Below are positions 61,767 through 64,000 of a DNA stretch of 64,000 nucleotides, piece by piece. The notes under the pieces are model-generated. The model saw only the letters and a program-made list of their open reading frames with translations. It made no database searches and was not told where the DNA came from. Positions within the stretch are counted from its first letter, which is position 1, and the number at the start of each line of letters is the position of its first letter. The stretch is from Cellulosimicrobium cellulans. Lineage in GTDB: Bacteria > Actinomycetota > Actinomycetes > Actinomycetales > Cellulomonadaceae. The position numbers and the translations under genes were made by a program. The stretch lies in contig NZ_JAFBCN010000001.1 of NCBI RefSeq assembly GCF_016907755.1, positions 3,596,001 to 3,660,000 on the forward strand. The letters run 5' to 3'.

Positions 61767-61846
61767 AACCTAGCCGACCTTTTGACGACGGTCAATCATA
61801 AGATCGCGGGCTTTTGCTGCTGTTACAACTTCGTTACCAGCAAAAG
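61767..61846 (-). promoter_or_regulatory. Promoter and inverted-repeat operator of importer-2 operon
   Basis: Minus strand: -35 TTGACC (61790-61795), 17 bp, -10 TAGGTT (61767-61772), 6 bases, ATG. Upstream are two arms, CTTTTGCTG (61811-61819) and CAGCAAAAG (61838-61846), forming a 9-bp inverted repeat. The AGCAAAAG core is the same as in the 17-bp sequence at 49212 and 62097, which points to one ROK regulator. Confidence 0.7.
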
Positions 61847-62163
61847 TGGACAAGCGCTGTCAGGGCGAGAGAACGCTCCCACGACGCGAACGGGCAGTGA
61901 TCGACGAGGCGGGTCGACAGGTGGCGCGACGGCCGGCTGACGAGCCGAACCACCGAGAAGTCGGCCTGGGGTCGGGGTCTGCACGAGCGGGTGGGGCGGG
62001 TGTTCGCCCGGACGGGAGGCCCTTCCTCGGGTCTCCACAACTTCCGACGACGTCCGTGTCGCCTTGGGAGGGGACAGTAGGGTACCTTTTGGCGATCGTC
62101 AAGCAAAAGCCGATGACTCGTCCGGCACGTACGGACGACCGACGAGAGGCTCCGTGATTCACT
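61847..62163. other. Gap between importer-2 control region and ROK gene
   Basis: About 320 bp without a supported gene. It holds the minus-strand promoter and operator at 62074-62113. Open frames in the remainder have no recognisable domain and no ribosome site. Confidence 0.5.
62074..62113 (-). promoter_or_regulatory. Second minus-strand promoter with ROK-type operator
   Basis: Minus strand: TTGACG (62097-62102), 17 bp, TACTGT (62074-62079). The -35 is the end of CGTCAAGCAAAAGCCGA (plus strand, 62097-62113), identical over 17 bp to the importer-1 promoter. It would give an mRNA with a leader of about 300 nt before the ATPase gene. The operator also lies close to the ROK start, so it could autoregulate. 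Confidence 0.65.
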
Positions 62164-62169
62164 GTGCCC

Positions 62170-63351
62170 ATGGAGGAACTGCTGAAGTTCGCGCCGCGCC
62201 CGACCGGCGCCGGCGACATGTTCCAGCTGCTCCGGGACGGTCAGCCGCGCACGCGCGCGGACCTCGCAGCGATCACGGGGCAGGCGCGATCCACCATCGC
62301 CGCCCGGATCGACCTCCTCATGGCGGCGGGCCTCATCGCCCCCGCGGGAGAGGCGAGCTCGACCGGCGGGCGGCCGCCCGTGACCTTCGCCTTCAGCCCT
62401 GAGGCGCGCATCGTCCTCGCCGTCGACCTCGGCGCGACCCACGCCCGCCTGGCCGTGACGGACCTCGCGTCCAACGTGCTCGCCGAGACCGACGCCGCGC
62501 TGGCGATCGCCGACGGCCCCGACGTCGTCCTGTCCTGGGTCGCGGACACGGGCGAGAAGCTCGTCGCGACGACCGGGCGCAGCCTCGACGACCTCGTGAG
62601 CGTCGGCGTCGGCCTCCCCGGGCCTGTCGAGCACTCGTCGGGCCGCCCCATCAACCCGCCGATCATGCCCGCGTGGGACGACGTCGACGTCGCCGGCATC
62701 CTGCAGAAGCGGTTCAACGCGTCGGTCCTCGTGGACAACGACGTGAACATCATGGCGCTCGGCGAGCACCGCACCGCCTGGCCCACCGTGACGGACATGC
62801 TGTTCGTCAAGGTCGCCACCGGCATCGGGTCCGGCATCATCGCCGACGGCGAGCTGCGGCGCGGCGCGCAGGGTGCCGCCGGGGACATCGGCCACGTAGC
62901 CGTCCCGAGCGCGGCCGACGTCCCCTGCCGCTGCGGGAACGTCGGGTGCCTCGAGGCCGTCGCGAGCGGCCAGGCGGTCGCCGCCGCGCTCGCCGCCGCG
63001 GGCCTCGACGCGACGAACAGCTCGGACGTCGTCACCCTCGTCCGCGGCGGGGACCTCACCGCGAGCCAGGCCGTCCGCCAGGCCGGGCGGGACATCGGCT
63101 CGGTGCTCGCGGCGTGCGTGAGCCTCCTCAACCCGTCGCTCATCGTCATCGGCGGCATCGTCGCCGAGGCGGGCGAGCACCTCATCGCGGGCATCCGCGA
63201 GATCGTGTACCAGCGGTCGCTCCCTCTCGCGACGCAGCACCTGCGCATCGTCACGTCGCAGGCGCGTGGCCAGGCTGGCGTGCTCGGTGCGAGCGCCATG
63301 GCCGTGGATCACGTACTCTCGCCCGCAGCGATCGACGCGCTCATCGCCTGA
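62170..63351 (+). CDS. ROK-family transcriptional regulator
   Basis: 393 aa from ATG 62170 (GTG 62164, two residues longer, is also possible; ribosome sites are weak). N-terminal winged helix 20-75 (RTRADLAAITGQARSTIAARIDLLMAAGLI in parts). ROK domain 80-390: phosphate loop VDLGATHARLAV, VDNDVNIMALGEH, KVATGIGSGIIADG, and the zinc motif CRCGNVGCLEAVASG, then GQAGVLGA. Typically a sugar-responsive repressor of the NagC/XylR type. Divergent from importer 2 and upstream of a ThuA gene. Confidence 0.93.
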   Translation: MEELLKFAPRPTGAGDMFQLLRDGQPRTRADLAAITGQARSTIAARIDLLMAAGLIAPAGEASSTGGRPPVTFAFSPEARIVLAVDLGATHARLAVTDLASNVLAETDAALAIADGPDVVLSWVADTGEKLVATTGRSLDDLVSVGVGLPGPVEHSSGRPINPPIMPAWDDVDVAGILQKRFNASVLVDNDVNIMALGEHRTAWPTVTDMLFVKVATGIGSGIIADGELRRGAQGAAGDIGHVAVPSAADVPCRCGNVGCLEAVASGQAVAAALAAAGLDATNSSDVVTLVRGGDLTASQAVRQAGRDIGSVLAACVSLLNPSLIVIGGIVAEAGEHLIAGIREIVYQRSLPLATQHLRIVTSQARGQAGVLGASAMAVDHVLSPAAIDALIA

Positions 63352-63421
63352 GCGCGGTCGCCGGGGGCCGCTGTCCGCGACACGCGGACGTGACGAGTGT
63401 GACGAGGCACGAGGAGGAGTC

Positions 63422-64000
63422 ATGACCGAGCGGGACCGTCGAGCGCTCGTGGTCCGGGGCGGTTGGCCCGGGCACGCACCCGAGGAGGCGGCGGAGCTGT
63501 TCGTCCCGTTCCTGGAGGCGTCCGGATACGACGTGACGCTCGAGGGATCGTTGGAGTCGTACGCCGACGAGGAGTTCATGGCGAGCCTGGACCTCGTCGT
63601 CCAGTGCTGGACGATGGGCGAGATCCTCCCTGACGAGATGCGCGGGCTGCGCACGGCGATCGCGAACGGCACCGGCTTCGCGGGCTGGCACGGCGGGATC
63701 GTGGACTCGTTCCGCCTCGCGACCGACTACCTGCAGATGGTGGGCGGGCAGTTCGCCGCGCACGCGCACGACCTCATCGACCACACGATCGACATCGCGC
63801 CGGAGCACGCGGACCACCCGATCGTCGCGGGCATCGGCCCGATCGCGCTGCACTCCGAGCAGTACTGGGTGCTCGCCGACTCGTACAACGAGGTCCTCGC
63901 GACGACGACCATCGTCCCGCGCGACGGCGACCCGTGGCACGAGCCCGTGATCTCCCCCGCCGTGTGGACGCGCCGCTGGGGCGCCGGCCGCATCTTCGTG
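63422..64000 (+). CDS. Stand-alone ThuA-domain protein (3' end outside window)
   Basis: 193 residues visible, no stop before the window end. ATG 63422 after GAGGAGGAGTC, 70 bases after the ROK gene. Single ThuA domain without signal peptide: ALVVRGGWPGHAPEEAAELFVPFLEASGYDV (in parts), LDLVVQCWTMGEILPDEMRGLRTAIANGTGFAGWHGGIVDSFR (in parts), and LHSEQYWVLADSYNEVLATTT. Cytoplasmic, unlike the ThuA domains of the giant proteins. In rhizobia ThuA works with the Gfo/Idh-type ThuB on 3-keto-trehalose; the same kind of role is possible here. Confidence 0.9.
   Translation, partial: MTERDRRALVVRGGWPGHAPEEAAELFVPFLEASGYDVTLEGSLESYADEEFMASLDLVVQCWTMGEILPDEMRGLRTAIANGTGFAGWHGGIVDSFRLATDYLQMVGGQFAAHAHDLIDHTIDIAPEHADHPIVAGIGPIALHSEQYWVLADSYNEVLATTTIVPRDGDPWHEPVISPAVWTRRWGAGRIFV

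Noticed and set aside
62064-62402. Open frame starting upstream of the ROK gene in another phase
   Set aside because: It overlaps the operator and the ROK winged helix and shows no domain; the ROK frame is unambiguous.

Overview
The window comes from a high-GC Gram-positive actinobacterium. Codon third positions are almost all G or C, and the 16S rRNA gene on the minus strand carries V1-V3 sequence that I remember as typical of Promicromonosporaceae (Cellulosimicrobium-like). That assignment is from memory and was not searched. I saw no IS element, phage gene, CRISPR array or tRNA.

Layout. (1) 1-1.8 kb: the 3' part of a photolyase gene, then an ArsR-type regulator with an overlapping SRPBCC/AHSA1 gene. 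(2) 1.9-15.5 kb: a purine-catabolism and glyoxylate-assimilation block. uraD-uraH-uricase turn urate into allantoin, and allantoinase opens it. AllE acts on ureidoglycine. Gcl, GlxR and Hyi recycle glyoxylate through tartronate semialdehyde, while malate synthase and an ACT-domain malic enzyme send glyoxylate to malate and pyruvate. An IclR-family regulator is divergent from the malic enzyme gene. The same 15-bp palindrome (TTCC-N6-CGGAA) precedes all three transcription units, so the block looks like one regulon. The allantoate-degrading and ureidoglycolate-degrading enzymes are not in the window. (3) 15.8-19.7 kb: gatC-gatA-gatB followed by a GNAT gene. (4) 20.7-26.5 kb: a complete rrn operon (16S-23S-5S, minus strand) with three promoter-like elements. 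(5) 26.7-29.7 kb: 5-oxoprolinase PxpA and a fused PxpB-PxpC, then another GNAT gene.

(6) 29.8-64 kb is the most unusual part: a sugar-uptake and oxidation island. It has three very large secreted proteins (1663, 1860 and 1674 aa). Each joins a ThuA domain, a PQQ-type glucose/sorbosone dehydrogenase propeller, PKD and carbohydrate-binding-like modules, several concanavalin-like sandwiches and a common 85-90-residue C-terminal cap. Between them lie two ribose-type ABC importers, two Gfo/Idh/MocA dehydrogenases, two xylose-isomerase-like TIM-barrel proteins, a membrane protein with a His/Asp-rich tail, a CopC-like membrane-anchored protein, a ROK repressor and a fourth, stand-alone ThuA protein cut by the window end. 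A 17-bp sequence is identical in front of the first importer operon and in front of the ROK gene, and a related inverted repeat lies upstream of the second importer, so the ROK protein probably controls both. ThuA, Gfo/Idh and isomerase families together recall 3-keto-sugar metabolism, but the substrate cannot be read from the sequence.

Most operons end in long GC-rich hairpins that start 5-60 nt after the stop codon. Several promoters place the -10 box 6-7 nt before the start codon, which predicts leaderless mRNAs.
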